From: Oscillospiraceae bacterium
GTDB taxonomy: Bacteria; Bacillota; Clostridia; Oscillospirales; SIG530
DNA: 54,235 nucleotides
NCBI GenBank assembly: GCA_015067075.1
Contig: SVND01000011.1
Coordinates: 1-54,235 of the forward strand
Reading direction: 5' to 3'
The notes beneath the pieces were generated by a model. That model was not told the DNA's origin. It made no database searches and saw only the letters and a program-made list of their open reading frames with translations. A program made the position numbers and the translations under genes. The stretch's first letter is position 1, and every line of letters begins with the position of its first letter. This document shows positions 34,843 through 44,138 of this stretch, piece by piece.

Positions 34843-35556
34843 ATGTTTTCGTTTTTATTTTCAGGCTACTATTTTGACCATATGCTTGCGGAGCTTTTGT
34901 TTATCTTACCTGCCGCCATATTTGCAATATGGGCGAGCGCAAGGGTAAACTCCTCTTTTAATAAGTACAGCTCCGTCATGTCCCGCCGCGGTATCACGGG
35001 TGCGCAGGCGGCGCAGGCTATTTTACAGGCGGCAGGTGTTTATGACGTTCGCGTTGAATACGTGAAAGGAAATCTGTCCGACCATTTTGATCCCAAAGCA
35101 AATGTTATCCGCCTTTCGGACAGCGTATATTCCTCAAGCTCCGTCGCGGCAATAGGCGTTGCGGCTCACGAGGCGGGACACGCCATTCAGTATGCCCGTG
35201 CCTACGGACCCATAAAGCTCAGATCCGCCATAATTCCCGTGACACAGGTGGCGTCAAATATTGCGCTTCCCCTTATACTTTTAGGCTTTATTTTTCAGAT
35301 AAGCTTTCTCGTCCCCGTTGGTATTATCTGCTTTTCCGCGGCGGCTGTGTTCCAGCTTATAACGCTTCCCGTTGAGTTTAACGCATCGAAGCGTGCAATA
35401 GAAATGCTTGACGGACAGAATATACTTTACGATGACGAGCTTGCAGGGGCGAAAAAGGTGCTTTCGGCGGCGGCAATGACTTACGTTGCGGCACTTGCAT
35501 CGGCGCTGGCGAGCCTTTTAAGAATAATTTTCATTTTCGGAAGAAGAAACGATTGA
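34843..35556 (+). CDS. Zinc metallopeptidase, YugP-like membrane protein
   Basis: This 237-residue protein has an N-terminal TM helix, a soluble segment with SSRG-like MSRRGITGAQAAQAIL and HFDPKANVIRLSD, the zinc motif HEAGH (His109-His113) in VAAHEAGHAIQYA, and several C-terminal TM segments. It matches the YugP family of membrane-bound neutral zinc metallopeptidases, whose substrate is unknown. ATG 34843 with AAAGGT upstream is used; the earlier in-frame GTG at 34801 directly after fmt lacks a site. Confidence 0.88.
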   Translation: MFSFLFSGYYFDHMLAELLFILPAAIFAIWASARVNSSFNKYSSVMSRRGITGAQAAQAILQAAGVYDVRVEYVKGNLSDHFDPKANVIRLSDSVYSSSSVAAIGVAAHEAGHAIQYARAYGPIKLRSAIIPVTQVASNIALPLILLGFIFQISFLVPVGIICFSAAAVFQLITLPVEFNASKRAIEMLDGQNILYDDELAGAKKVLSAAAMTYVAALASALASLLRIIFIFGRRND

Positions 35557-35569
35557 TAGGAAAGAAAAA

Positions 35570-36889
35570 ATGACAGCGAGAGAAACTGCCGTAAAAACAC
35601 TTATACGATGCGAGCAAACGAAGGCTTACGCCTCGCTCGTGCTTGACAAAAAGCTGACGGACGGCGGTCTTTCCGATGTGGACAAGGCGTTTGCCACAAG
35701 GCTTGTTTTCGGTACACTTGACAATCAGATAAAAATTGACTACATTATCAGTGCTTTTTCAAAAATAAAGCTTGATAAAATGTCGCCTACGGTGCGCAAC
35801 AGCATCCGCGTGGCTGTTTTTCAGATATTTATGCTTGATAAAGTGCCTGACAGCGCCGCCTGCGATGAAGCGGTGGAGCTTGTGAAAAAAAGCAAGGACA
35901 AGCACGCAACGGGTTTTGTAAACGCCGTTATAAGAAATATCATTCGCGGCAAAGACAGCATAAAGCTTCCCGACAAGGAAAAGGAGCTTGCGCTGTATTT
36001 GAGCGTGAATTACTCCGTGCCCCTTTGGATAGTCGAGCTTTGGCTTGAGCAGTATGGCGACGTTGAGGCTATGCTTGCGTCAAAGGCGGAGCAAACGCTA
36101 AGCGTAACGGTGAATACGAGAAAAATTTCCCGTGACGATTTTATTGCAAGGCTTACTGAAAAAGGCTTTTCCGCAAAGGTGGGTGAGCTTTGTGAGCGCA
36201 CGGTACATCTTTACGATACGGGCAAGGTGGATAAGATATACGGCTTTGACGAGGGGCTTTTCTTCGTGCAGGATGAAGCGTCTGCATTTGCCGCTTCCTT
36301 GCTTTCCGCAGAAAAAGGCGATACGGTTATTGACCTTTGCGCCGCGCCGGGAGGCAAAACGCTTTATACGGCGGTGGATATGGACGATAGCGGAAGGATA
36401 TTGGCGTTTGATCTGCACGCAAATAAGCTTGGACTTTTGATGGGCTCGGCTGAAAGGCTCGGTTTAAGCTCCGTTTCTGCCAAGGCAGGTGACGGCAGAG
36501 CTGAAAACGCGGAGCTTTTGGAGCTTGCCGACAGGGTGATATGCGATGCGCCGTGTTCAGGGCTCGGCGTTATGGCGAAAAAGCCCGAGATAAAGATGAA
36601 AAGCTTTGACGAGATCAAAGGCTTGCCGCAGATACAGTATGAGCTGCTGTCCAACGCGGCGAAATACGTTAAAAAGGGCGGAACGCTCCTTTATTCCACC
36701 TGCACGCTCAATAAACTGGAAAACGAATACGTTGTAAAACGCTTTTTACAGGAAAACAAAAGTTTTGAGCCCCTTAGCTTTGACGCGCCGAAGGGACTCC
36801 GATACGATGAAGAAACGGGCAGTATAACGCTTTTGCCCAATGTTTACGGAAGTGACGGCTTTTTTGCCGCTCGGATGAGAAAAATATGA
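35570..36889 (+). CDS. rsmB: 16S rRNA (cytosine967-C5)-methyltransferase
   Basis: This 439-residue protein has an N-terminal NusB-like domain (~1-130; DKAFATRLVFGTLDNQ, KVPDSAACDEAVEL) and a C-terminal NOL1/NOP2/Sun methyltransferase with VIDLCAAPGGKTLY, ICDAPCSGLGVM and catalytic Cys in LLYSTCTLNKLENE. It methylates C967 of 16S rRNA. Its stop overlaps rlmN by 4 bp (ATGA). Confidence 0.96.
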   Translation: MTARETAVKTLIRCEQTKAYASLVLDKKLTDGGLSDVDKAFATRLVFGTLDNQIKIDYIISAFSKIKLDKMSPTVRNSIRVAVFQIFMLDKVPDSAACDEAVELVKKSKDKHATGFVNAVIRNIIRGKDSIKLPDKEKELALYLSVNYSVPLWIVELWLEQYGDVEAMLASKAEQTLSVTVNTRKISRDDFIARLTEKGFSAKVGELCERTVHLYDTGKVDKIYGFDEGLFFVQDEASAFAASLLSAEKGDTVIDLCAAPGGKTLYTAVDMDDSGRILAFDLHANKLGLLMGSAERLGLSSVSAKAGDGRAENAELLELADRVICDAPCSGLGVMAKKPEIKMKSFDEIKGLPQIQYELLSNAAKYVKKGGTLLYSTCTLNKLENEYVVKRFLQENKSFEPLSFDAPKGLRYDEETGSITLLPNVYGSDGFFAARMRKI

Positions 36890-37908
36890 CGGAACTTAAA
36901 TCATTGACATATGAACAGCTGCAGGAGCTTTTAAAACAGCTTTCTCAGCCGAAATATAAAGCGGATCAGGTGTTTTCATGGCTCTATCGCGGAGTAACCT
37001 CCTTTGACGAGATGAGCGATATTTCAAAAGCGCTCCGTGAAAAGCTGGCGGAATGCTCGGTTATAACGGTGCCGCAAATTGAGCGCAAGCTTGTCAGCGC
37101 CATTGACGGCACGGTGAAATACCTTTGGCGTCTTCACGACGGCGAATATGTTGAAAGCGTTGTTATGAAATACCATCACGGAAATACTATCTGCGTTTCA
37201 ACCCAGGTGGGATGCCGCATGGGCTGTGCATTTTGCGCATCCACAAAAAACGGTCTTGTGAGAAATCTCACGGCAGGAGAGATCTGCGATCAGGTCATTT
37301 TTGCGGAAAAGGATACGGGCGAGCGTATTTCCAACATCGTTTTGATGGGAATAGGTGAGCCTTTGGACAATTTTGACAACGTGATGACGTTTTTGAAAAA
37401 TATCAATCACGAAAAGGGAAAAAATATCGGCTACAGACATATTTCCCTTTCGACCTGCGGCTTGGTCGATAAGATATACGAGCTTGCAAAAATTGATATT
37501 CCCATAACGCTGTCGATCTCGCTCCATGCGCCGAACGATGAAAAGCGAAAAGCCATAATGCCTGTGGCGCGCAAATGGGACGTGGAAACGCTTTTGAAAG
37601 CGTGCCGCGACTACGTAAAGGTGACGACACGGCGCATCTCCTTTGAATACACCATGATACAGGGGCAAAACGACAGCCTTGACGACGCAAGAGAGCTTGC
37701 GAAAAGGCTTCGAGGATGTCTTTGCCACGTTAATCTCATTCCCGTCAATACCATTGCGGAGCGTGATTTTACAAGGTCGCGCAAGGATGCTATCGAAGCG
37801 TTTCGAAGCGAGCTTGAACGTCTCGGCATAACGGCTACGGTAAGACGTACGCTGGGTGCCGATATCAACGCATCCTGCGGTCAGTTAAGGAATAAAGCAA
37901 ACGGATAA
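36886..37908 (+). CDS. rlmN: 23S rRNA (adenine2503-C2)-methyltransferase
   Basis: This 340-residue radical SAM enzyme has the cluster motif in GCRMGCAFCAST (CxxxCxxC), GEPLDNFDNV, LSTCGLVDKIYEL, SLHAPNDEKR and a catalytic Cys near the C-terminus in GADINASCGQLR. It methylates A2503 of 23S rRNA and A37 of some tRNAs. It is translationally coupled to rsmB. Confidence 0.97.
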   Translation: MTELKSLTYEQLQELLKQLSQPKYKADQVFSWLYRGVTSFDEMSDISKALREKLAECSVITVPQIERKLVSAIDGTVKYLWRLHDGEYVESVVMKYHHGNTICVSTQVGCRMGCAFCASTKNGLVRNLTAGEICDQVIFAEKDTGERISNIVLMGIGEPLDNFDNVMTFLKNINHEKGKNIGYRHISLSTCGLVDKIYELAKIDIPITLSISLHAPNDEKRKAIMPVARKWDVETLLKACRDYVKVTTRRISFEYTMIQGQNDSLDDARELAKRLRGCLCHVNLIPVNTIAERDFTRSRKDAIEAFRSELERLGITATVRRTLGADINASCGQLRNKANG

Positions 37909-37939
37909 ATACTTTCACCTGAAAGGAAGGCACAAACCA

Positions 37940-38668
37940 ATGAAAGTTTATGCAAAAACCGACAAGGGAGTTGTCAGAAAGACAAATCAAGATGCATTCG
38001 CCGTGCGTGAAATGAAGGATGGCACAGTAATTGCCATCGTGTGCGACGGCATGGGTGGCGTAAACGGCGGAGAAGAGGCAAGCGCCATAACCGTTGACAC
38101 GGTAATTGATATTATCGCGTCCAAATACGACGGGGAAATGACGAAGGATGCACTTGAGACGCTGCTTGACGAGAGCATCTCCAAGGCAAACGAGCTTGTA
38201 AAAAGGGAAGCTGACAGAAATGAAAGTAAACGCGGTATGGGTACGACCGCTGTTGTTGCCGTGGCAAAAAATGACGAGGTAACCGTTGCTTTTGTGGGCG
38301 ACAGCCGCGCGTACATAATTTCACAGGACGATATCCGCATGATAACTCACGATCATTCCTTCGTTCAGGCGATGGTCGATATGGGACAGATAACTGAGGA
38401 AGAAGCGAAAATACATCCTCACCGCAATATAATTACCCGCGCAGTAGGAAGCGAGGATACGGTTGCAGTTGATATAAACACGGCAAAGCTTTCACAGGGT
38501 GAAATTGTGCTTATTTGCACGGACGGACTTTCGGGAAGCGTGGAAGCGGAGCAGATGGCTCAGATAATCAGAAACGATATGGAAAATTGTGCCGAGCTTC
38601 TTATAGAAGCGGCGATAAACGGCGGAGGCAGCGATAATATTACGGCTGTCGTGCTTTGTAATTTATGA
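37940..38668 (+). CDS. prpC: PP2C-family serine/threonine phosphatase (Stp/PrpC)
   Basis: This 242-residue metal-dependent phosphatase has DKGVVRKTNQDAF, CDGMGGVNGGEEAS, VAFVGDSRAYI, LICTDGLSGSV and GGSDNITAVV, the conserved acidic metal-binding set. It reverses phosphorylation by the adjacent PASTA kinase. AAAGGAAGG precedes the ATG. The gene lies 28 bp before prkC. Confidence 0.96.
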   Translation: MKVYAKTDKGVVRKTNQDAFAVREMKDGTVIAIVCDGMGGVNGGEEASAITVDTVIDIIASKYDGEMTKDALETLLDESISKANELVKREADRNESKRGMGTTAVVAVAKNDEVTVAFVGDSRAYIISQDDIRMITHDHSFVQAMVDMGQITEEEAKIHPHRNIITRAVGSEDTVAVDINTAKLSQGEIVLICTDGLSGSVEAEQMAQIIRNDMENCAELLIEAAINGGGSDNITAVVLCNL

Positions 38669-38696
38669 TATAACGAAATAATTTTCGGAGGATATA

Positions 38697-40664
38697 ATGG
38701 ACAGATACCTGAACACTGTTATAGACGGCAGATATGACATAAAACAAGTGATCGGTACGGGCGGTATGTCGATCGTTTATAAGGCGGTCGATTTAAGAAG
38801 CGGTCTTACGGTCGCTATAAAAATAATGCGCGATGAGCTTTCGCAAAATATGGAGTTTCGCAGACGCTTCATGACGGAGTCGCGAGCTGTCGCAATGCTT
38901 TCCCATAAAAATATCGTGCAGATATTCGACGTTTCAGTCCGCGACGATATCCAGTACATCGTTATGGAATGGGTAAACGGAATAACGCTGAAGGAATATA
39001 TCACGGCGAAGGGCAGACTCAGCGAGGAGGAGGCACTCCACTTCATGCGTCAGGCGCTCAAGGCGCTTGCCCATGCCCATGGAAAAGGCATTGTTCATCG
39101 CGATGTAAAGCCGCAAAATATAATGCTTTTGGAAAACGGCACTATAAAGGTGACGGACTTTGGTATTGCTAAAATTCTTACGTCGGAAACGCGCACCATG
39201 AGCGAAATGGCTATCGGCTCCGTGCACTATATAAGCCCCGAGCAGGTCAAGGGCGAGCGAGCCGACGAGCGAAGCGACCTTTATTCCGCAGGTATAATGT
39301 TTTATGAAATGCTTACGGGTAAAGTGCCTTTCGACGCCGATACGACTGTATCCGTTGCGCTCATGCAGATGCAAAACGAGCCGCAGCCCCTTGCGGAGAT
39401 TATCCCCGATATAAAGCAGGGGCTTGAGCAAATAGTAATGAAGGCTGTTGAAAAAAATCCAAACGACAGATTTTCGTCCGCTTGGGAGATGATAACGGCT
39501 ATTGATTCATATATCGAAAATCCCGATATGGTTTTTGATTATCTTACACCTGCACAAAGGCGTGAAAAACGGGAGCGAGAGGAAGCTATTCGCAGAAAAC
39601 AGCGCGCACAAAGGGAAGCGGAGGAACGCAGACACCGTTCGGTACAGAGCAAAAAAACTCCGCAAAAAACGAATAAAAAGAGCTATAGCGATACGAATGA
39701 AAAGCCGAAAACGCTTGCGCTTATCGTTTCAGGCGTAGTTACGGCGCTTTCCATTGTAATAATTGTACTGGCTGTAATTCTTATTTCCGATTTTTCGGCG
39801 GGAAACAATATCATCGGCGGTGATAATCCGACGGAGACCATTGCGCCTGAAAATATAAAAGCACCGCTTCTTGTGGGTAAATATTTTGACACACTTGCAC
39901 AGTCGTCGAAATATACCGTTGTGAAAACAAAGGAGCAGTACAGCGACGACCCCGTCGGTATGATAATCGAGCAGGATATCAAGGAAGGCACGTCCATCCT
40001 TGAAGGCACGGTCATAAACGTAACGGTAAGTATAGGCAAAAACCTTGTACTTATACCTGAAGTGCTTAACATGGAGTACAGAGAAGCGGGAATTATGCTG
40101 AAGCGCGATTACGGATTTGAGTATAAGCGCGAATATGAATTTTCCGATACCATAACGGAGGGCTACGTAACTCGCTGTGAGCCTGCCGAGGGTAGCTTCG
40201 TTGAGCCCGGTACAACGGTAACGCTTTTCGTAAGCAAGGGCAAAGAAACCTTTGTTATGCCGAGCCTTATCGGCATGACGGAGGATGAAGCCATTGATTA
40301 TATAATCGAGAAATTTGGCACAAATCCCGAGGTAATTAAGGTGAAATCCAACGAGCCGAAGGGTACTGTCGTCGGACAGAGTATTCAGGAAAATGAAACC
40401 TTTGAAAAGCGACAAGCCATAACCATTGAAGTTAGCATAGGTCCTGAAGACGTTATGCAGTATTTTTCATCCATAGCTATTCCTCTTCCGCAAAAGGACA
40501 GCGTATTTTTAGAAATATACGTTGACGGCGTGAAGGAATATGAGGAAACGGTTTTTGATACGAGTAGCGCGTATGTTTATACGGTATACGGCGCAGGTCA
40601 AAGATACGTTGAAATTTTGGTTGACGGCGAGCCGTATGCCACGAAGGTGCTGACGATAGAATAA
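38697..40664 (+). CDS. prkC: Membrane Ser/Thr kinase with PASTA repeats (PrkC/StkP-like)
   Basis: This 655-residue protein has a Hanks-type kinase domain (~12-270): Gly loop GTGGMSIVYKA, Lys42, HRDVKPQN (catalytic Asp136) and DFG (154-156). A basic juxtamembrane linker, one TM helix (~340-364) and three PASTA repeats (~385-578) follow, then a ~75-residue C-terminal beta-like domain. The extracellular PASTA part senses muropeptides or lipid II; the kinase adjusts growth, wall synthesis and, in spore formers, germination. GGAGG precedes the ATG. Its stop shares one base with rsgA. Confidence 0.96.
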   Translation: MDRYLNTVIDGRYDIKQVIGTGGMSIVYKAVDLRSGLTVAIKIMRDELSQNMEFRRRFMTESRAVAMLSHKNIVQIFDVSVRDDIQYIVMEWVNGITLKEYITAKGRLSEEEALHFMRQALKALAHAHGKGIVHRDVKPQNIMLLENGTIKVTDFGIAKILTSETRTMSEMAIGSVHYISPEQVKGERADERSDLYSAGIMFYEMLTGKVPFDADTTVSVALMQMQNEPQPLAEIIPDIKQGLEQIVMKAVEKNPNDRFSSAWEMITAIDSYIENPDMVFDYLTPAQRREKREREEAIRRKQRAQREAEERRHRSVQSKKTPQKTNKKSYSDTNEKPKTLALIVSGVVTALSIVIIVLAVILISDFSAGNNIIGGDNPTETIAPENIKAPLLVGKYFDTLAQSSKYTVVKTKEQYSDDPVGMIIEQDIKEGTSILEGTVINVTVSIGKNLVLIPEVLNMEYREAGIMLKRDYGFEYKREYEFSDTITEGYVTRCEPAEGSFVEPGTTVTLFVSKGKETFVMPSLIGMTEDEAIDYIIEKFGTNPEVIKVKSNEPKGTVVGQSIQENETFEKRQAITIEVSIGPEDVMQYFSSIAIPLPQKDSVFLEIYVDGVKEYEETVFDTSSAYVYTVYGAGQRYVEILVDGEPYATKVLTIE

Positions 40665-41542
40665 TGCAAGGAAAGATTGTTAAAGGAATTGGCGGAAGAT
40701 ACAGCGTTGCTTGCGACGGTGAAATATACGTTTGCAAGCCGCGAGGCGCGTTCCGCCATGAAAAGCAAACGGTGCTCGTCGGCGATGACGTTCAGTTTAA
40801 CGCTGACGGCGGTAACGATTGGCGTATTGATAAGATAGAAACAAGGAAAAATTCAATGGTGCGTCCGCCCGTTGCGAATATAGATTGCCTCGTTATCGTC
40901 GCCTCTGTTGCACCGCCCGTTGTTCCCGCGTTTATGATAGATAAAATGACTGCTATCGCCGTCCATAAGGGTATCGAGCCTGTGGTTTGCATAAATAAAT
41001 GCGATGCGGTTTGCGGCAAAGAGCTTTGCGATATTTATAAAAACATCGGTATGACAGCCTTTGCCGTTTCTGCTGAAACGGGGGACGGAACTGATGAATT
41101 GGCTGATTATTTAAGCGGCAAGGTTTCTGCCTTTACAGGTGCATCGGGCGTTGGTAAGTCGAGCCTTATCAACAGGATATTTTCTGATTACTGTACGCAG
41201 ACGGGTGAGATCAGCGAACGCATCGGCAGAGGTAAAAACACCACGCGCCATGTGGAGCTTTTCCCGATGAAAAATGGTGGGTACATAGCTGATACACCGG
41301 GCTTTACAAGTCTTGATATAGAAAAATGCGAGGTCATTTTAAAGGATGAGCTACCGTATGCTTTCCCTGAATTTGAGCAGTATATTCCCGATTGCCGATG
41401 GACAAGCTGTACGCATACGGTGGAAAAGGGCTGTGCCGTGCTTGACGCGGTTAATGAGGGGAAAATTGCACAAAGCCGCCACGAAAGCTACAAGGCGATG
41501 TATGAAAGTGCGAAAAATATAAAAGAGTGGACGCTGAAATGA
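40664..41542 (+). CDS. rsgA: Ribosome small-subunit-dependent GTPase A
   Basis: This 292-residue circularly permuted GTPase checks 30S maturation. An OB-fold (~1-65) is followed by a G domain with G4 INKCD before G1 GASGVGKSSL and G3 DTPGFTSLD. The zinc motif PDCRWTSCTHTVEKGC lies at the C-terminus. The gene overlaps thiN by 4 bp; the rpe gene often found between them is absent. Confidence 0.96.
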   Translation: MQGKIVKGIGGRYSVACDGEIYVCKPRGAFRHEKQTVLVGDDVQFNADGGNDWRIDKIETRKNSMVRPPVANIDCLVIVASVAPPVVPAFMIDKMTAIAVHKGIEPVVCINKCDAVCGKELCDIYKNIGMTAFAVSAETGDGTDELADYLSGKVSAFTGASGVGKSSLINRIFSDYCTQTGEISERIGRGKNTTRHVELFPMKNGGYIADTPGFTSLDIEKCEVILKDELPYAFPEFEQYIPDCRWTSCTHTVEKGCAVLDAVNEGKIAQSRHESYKAMYESAKNIKEWTLK

Positions 41543-42186
41543 GTATTTGCTATATTGTTTCCGCAGGTAAAATTGAAAAAGCGGAGCTTTTAAAGGTGGA
41601 AAAAAAGGCGGGCGACCTTGTGATCTGCGCAGACGCAGGGATAAAAAATGCAGAAAAGCTCGGTCTTAAAGCTGACGTAGTCGTGGGCGATTTCGACTCG
41701 TCGAGCATGCCTGACGCAGACAGCTACGGCGGAAATATAACTGTGCATCCTGCGGAAAAGGATGAAACGGACACTTTTCTTGCAATGAAAACCGGATACG
41801 ATATGGGTTATCGTAAATTTGTGTTTTTAGGTGCGACGGGAAAGCGCCTTGACCATACTTGGGCGAACGTAACGTTGCTTAAATGGCTTTGCAAAAACGG
41901 AGCTGAGGGCGAGATACGGGACGAGTACGTGCGTGTTTTCATGATGATGCCGCCGGGAGGCGAGATAAAAAGGACAGACGGATATAAGCTGTCCTTGTTT
42001 CCTTTTGACGAAGCGGCGGAAAATATCGTTTTACACGGAACGAAGTATCATGTAGAGGAAAAACGACTTGTTAACGACTTTCCCTTGGGCGTAAGCAATG
42101 AATTTGAAGAAGATACAGTGAAAATTGAGCTTGAAAAAGGCGCACTTCTTGTGATGCTGGCAACAGATGGGGAGGAATGGTCATGA
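41539..42186 (+). CDS. thiN: Thiamine pyrophosphokinase
   Basis: This 215-residue enzyme transfers pyrophosphate from ATP to thiamine. It contains ICADAGIKNAEKLGL, VVGDFDSSSMP, HPAEKDETDTFLA and FLGATGKRLDHTWANV, the characteristic TPK order. ATG 41539 overlaps the rsgA stop. It is the last gene of the conserved operon and overlaps the SGNH hydrolase gene by 4 bp. Confidence 0.94.
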   Translation: MSICYIVSAGKIEKAELLKVEKKAGDLVICADAGIKNAEKLGLKADVVVGDFDSSSMPDADSYGGNITVHPAEKDETDTFLAMKTGYDMGYRKFVFLGATGKRLDHTWANVTLLKWLCKNGAEGEIRDEYVRVFMMMPPGGEIKRTDGYKLSLFPFDEAAENIVLHGTKYHVEEKRLVNDFPLGVSNEFEEDTVKIELEKGALLVMLATDGEEWS

Positions 42187-43286
42187 ATTTAGATTATAAT
42201 AAGGTGCTGCGCGAGGCTGTAATAAGTGAGGGTAACGTGTCAAGACTTTTAAAGGTCTTTGACAAAGCAAGACGCGGCGAAAGCGTAACCGTCGGCGCTA
42301 TCGGCGGCTCTATAACACAGGGTGCGCACTCAACGAAAAAAGAAAATCAGTACATACAGCACGTTGGTGCTTGGTTTAAGCAGTATTTCGAAAACGATAA
42401 TATCACCGTTGTCAACGCGGGAATAGGCGCAACAAATTCCATGTACGGTATTTTCCGATGCGACAGAGATTTTCTTTCCAAGGGAATTGACGTTGCGATT
42501 ATTGATTTTTGCTGTAACGACTTTTTCGAGGACGAAACGGCAATGAGCGATTATGAAGCCGTTATCCGCAAAATACTTACAAGCGAGAAAAATCCGCCTC
42601 TTATTGCAATGTCCTTTACGACGGAAAGCGGTGACGATACCCATGCGCTCCATCATCCCACGTCCTATTATTATAATTTGCCCATGATTTCCTATGGCAG
42701 AGCCGTTCGCAAGTATTTGAACAGCGGCGAGCTGAAATGGAGTGAGCTGTCACCCGATACCGTCCACCCCAACGATTTTGGTCATAAATTGGCGGCAGAT
42801 ATGATAACGGCGTTTTTTGAAAGCGTTGATAAGAGCTTTGCAGGCGAGCGAGGCGAATATGTAATGCCTGAAAAGGTGCTAAATAAATATGTATATAATG
42901 CGCCGCGCCTTGTCTGTGCAAACGGCGAGGGTGTGACGGAGCTTGGCGGTTTTGAGATCTGCAAAACGCCTTACAGCGGTCTTGACGGCTACAAGGCAAC
43001 GTCAAAACAGCCCATAACCTTTAAGCTTAAATGCGAAAAGCTGGGTATATCTTTTTTGCGATGGAATACATACACCTTCGGCAAGGCGAGCGTCACCGTT
43101 GACGGCAAGCAGGTGGCCGTGCTTGACGGTCATTTTCCCGTCACTTGGGGAGGATTTTTGTGTACGAAAATGCTGGCGACAGACCTTGAAAACAAGGAGC
43201 ATGAGATAAAAATACAGCTTTGCGAGGAAAAAGCGGAAAAATCCACGGGTGAGGAATTTATGTTTTGTTATTTGCTTGCAGATTAA
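42183..43286 (+). CDS. Cytoplasmic SGNH/GDSL hydrolase with C-terminal beta domain
   Basis: This 367-residue protein has block I IGGSITQG (nucleophile Ser43), the Gly block VNAGIGATNS, the Asn block IDFCCNDFF and block V DTVHPNDFGH. It is therefore a serine esterase-type hydrolase, probably acting on acyl or acetyl groups of a carbohydrate-like substrate. The C-terminal ~120 residues look like a beta-sandwich (FLRWNTYTFGKASVTVDGKQ). No signal peptide is seen. ATG 42183 has GGGGAGG 8 nt upstream. It starts inside thiN and lies 18 bp before the glycyl-radical activase, so it links the housekeeping operon to the glycyl radical pair. Confidence 0.85.
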   Translation: MNLDYNKVLREAVISEGNVSRLLKVFDKARRGESVTVGAIGGSITQGAHSTKKENQYIQHVGAWFKQYFENDNITVVNAGIGATNSMYGIFRCDRDFLSKGIDVAIIDFCCNDFFEDETAMSDYEAVIRKILTSEKNPPLIAMSFTTESGDDTHALHHPTSYYYNLPMISYGRAVRKYLNSGELKWSELSPDTVHPNDFGHKLAADMITAFFESVDKSFAGERGEYVMPEKVLNKYVYNAPRLVCANGEGVTELGGFEICKTPYSGLDGYKATSKQPITFKLKCEKLGISFLRWNTYTFGKASVTVDGKQVAVLDGHFPVTWGGFLCTKMLATDLENKEHEIKIQLCEEKAEKSTGEEFMFCYLLAD

Positions 43287-43304
43287 GCCGTTTGGGGGAG
43301 CTAA

Positions 43305-44129
43305 ATGACAGGGACGATTTTTGACGTTCAGCGTTTTTCACTTCACGACGGGGCAGGGATACGGACGACTGTTTTTATGAAGGGCTGTCCCTTGCGCTGC
43401 GGCTGGTGTCATAATCCTGAAGGTTTGAGCGGAGAGCTTTGTGCACAGTTTTTTGAAGCTGAATGCATTGGCTGTAATCGGTGCGGAGGGAGACACGAGC
43501 TTGCTTTTGCGGAAAAATGCCCAACGGGTGCGCTGAAGGTATCAGGTGAAAAAATTGAGGAGCACCAGCTTTTGGAAAAGGTGCTTTGTGATGCTGAATT
43601 TTACGGCGATGACGGCGGAGTTACTTTTTCAGGAGGCGAATGCCTTTTGCAGGCTGACTTTGTGGCAAGGATGTTGAAGGCTGTAAAGGAAAATGGCTTT
43701 ACAACTGCTGTCGACACCTGCGGCTGTGTTCCGTGGACGAGTTTCGAAAAAACCTTGCCATATTGCGATACGTATTTGTACGATATAAAATGCGCTGACA
43801 GCGCACTTCACAAAAAATATACGGGCAAAAGCAACGAGCTTATTTTGGAAAATTTGCAAAAGCTGTCTGACAGCGGGGCGCGAATATGGCTGCGTGTGCC
43901 CGTTATCCCCGACGTGAACGACAGCGACGGGGAAATGGCGGAAATAGCAAAAATCGCAGGAAAAATCAACGCGGAAAAAATAACGCTTATGCCGTATCAT
44001 ACGCTGGGAAAGAGCAAGTACAAAACGCTGGGACTTACGCCTGCCTATGAAACGGAGAAGATGATAAGCGGACAAAGGATAGCACAGCTTAAAAAGATTT
44101 TTGACGGAAAAGATGCCGTCGTTGAATAG
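43305..44129 (+). CDS. Glycyl-radical enzyme activating protein
   Basis: This 274-residue radical SAM activase has its cluster at Cys28-Cys32-Cys35 (GCPLRCGWCHN) and begins GTIFDVQRFSLHDGAGIRTT, the family start. An insert carries one further 4Fe-4S set (Cys54, Cys57, Cys60, Cys72), where many family members have two. It also contains GVTFSGGECLLQ and LMPYHTLGKSKY. It abstracts hydrogen from the glycine of the enzyme encoded 9 bp downstream. Confidence 0.93.
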   Translation: MTGTIFDVQRFSLHDGAGIRTTVFMKGCPLRCGWCHNPEGLSGELCAQFFEAECIGCNRCGGRHELAFAEKCPTGALKVSGEKIEEHQLLEKVLCDAEFYGDDGGVTFSGGECLLQADFVARMLKAVKENGFTTAVDTCGCVPWTSFEKTLPYCDTYLYDIKCADSALHKKYTGKSNELILENLQKLSDSGARIWLRVPVIPDVNDSDGEMAEIAKIAGKINAEKITLMPYHTLGKSKYKTLGLTPAYETEKMISGQRIAQLKKIFDGKDAVVE

Positions 44130-44138
44130 GGTGAATTT

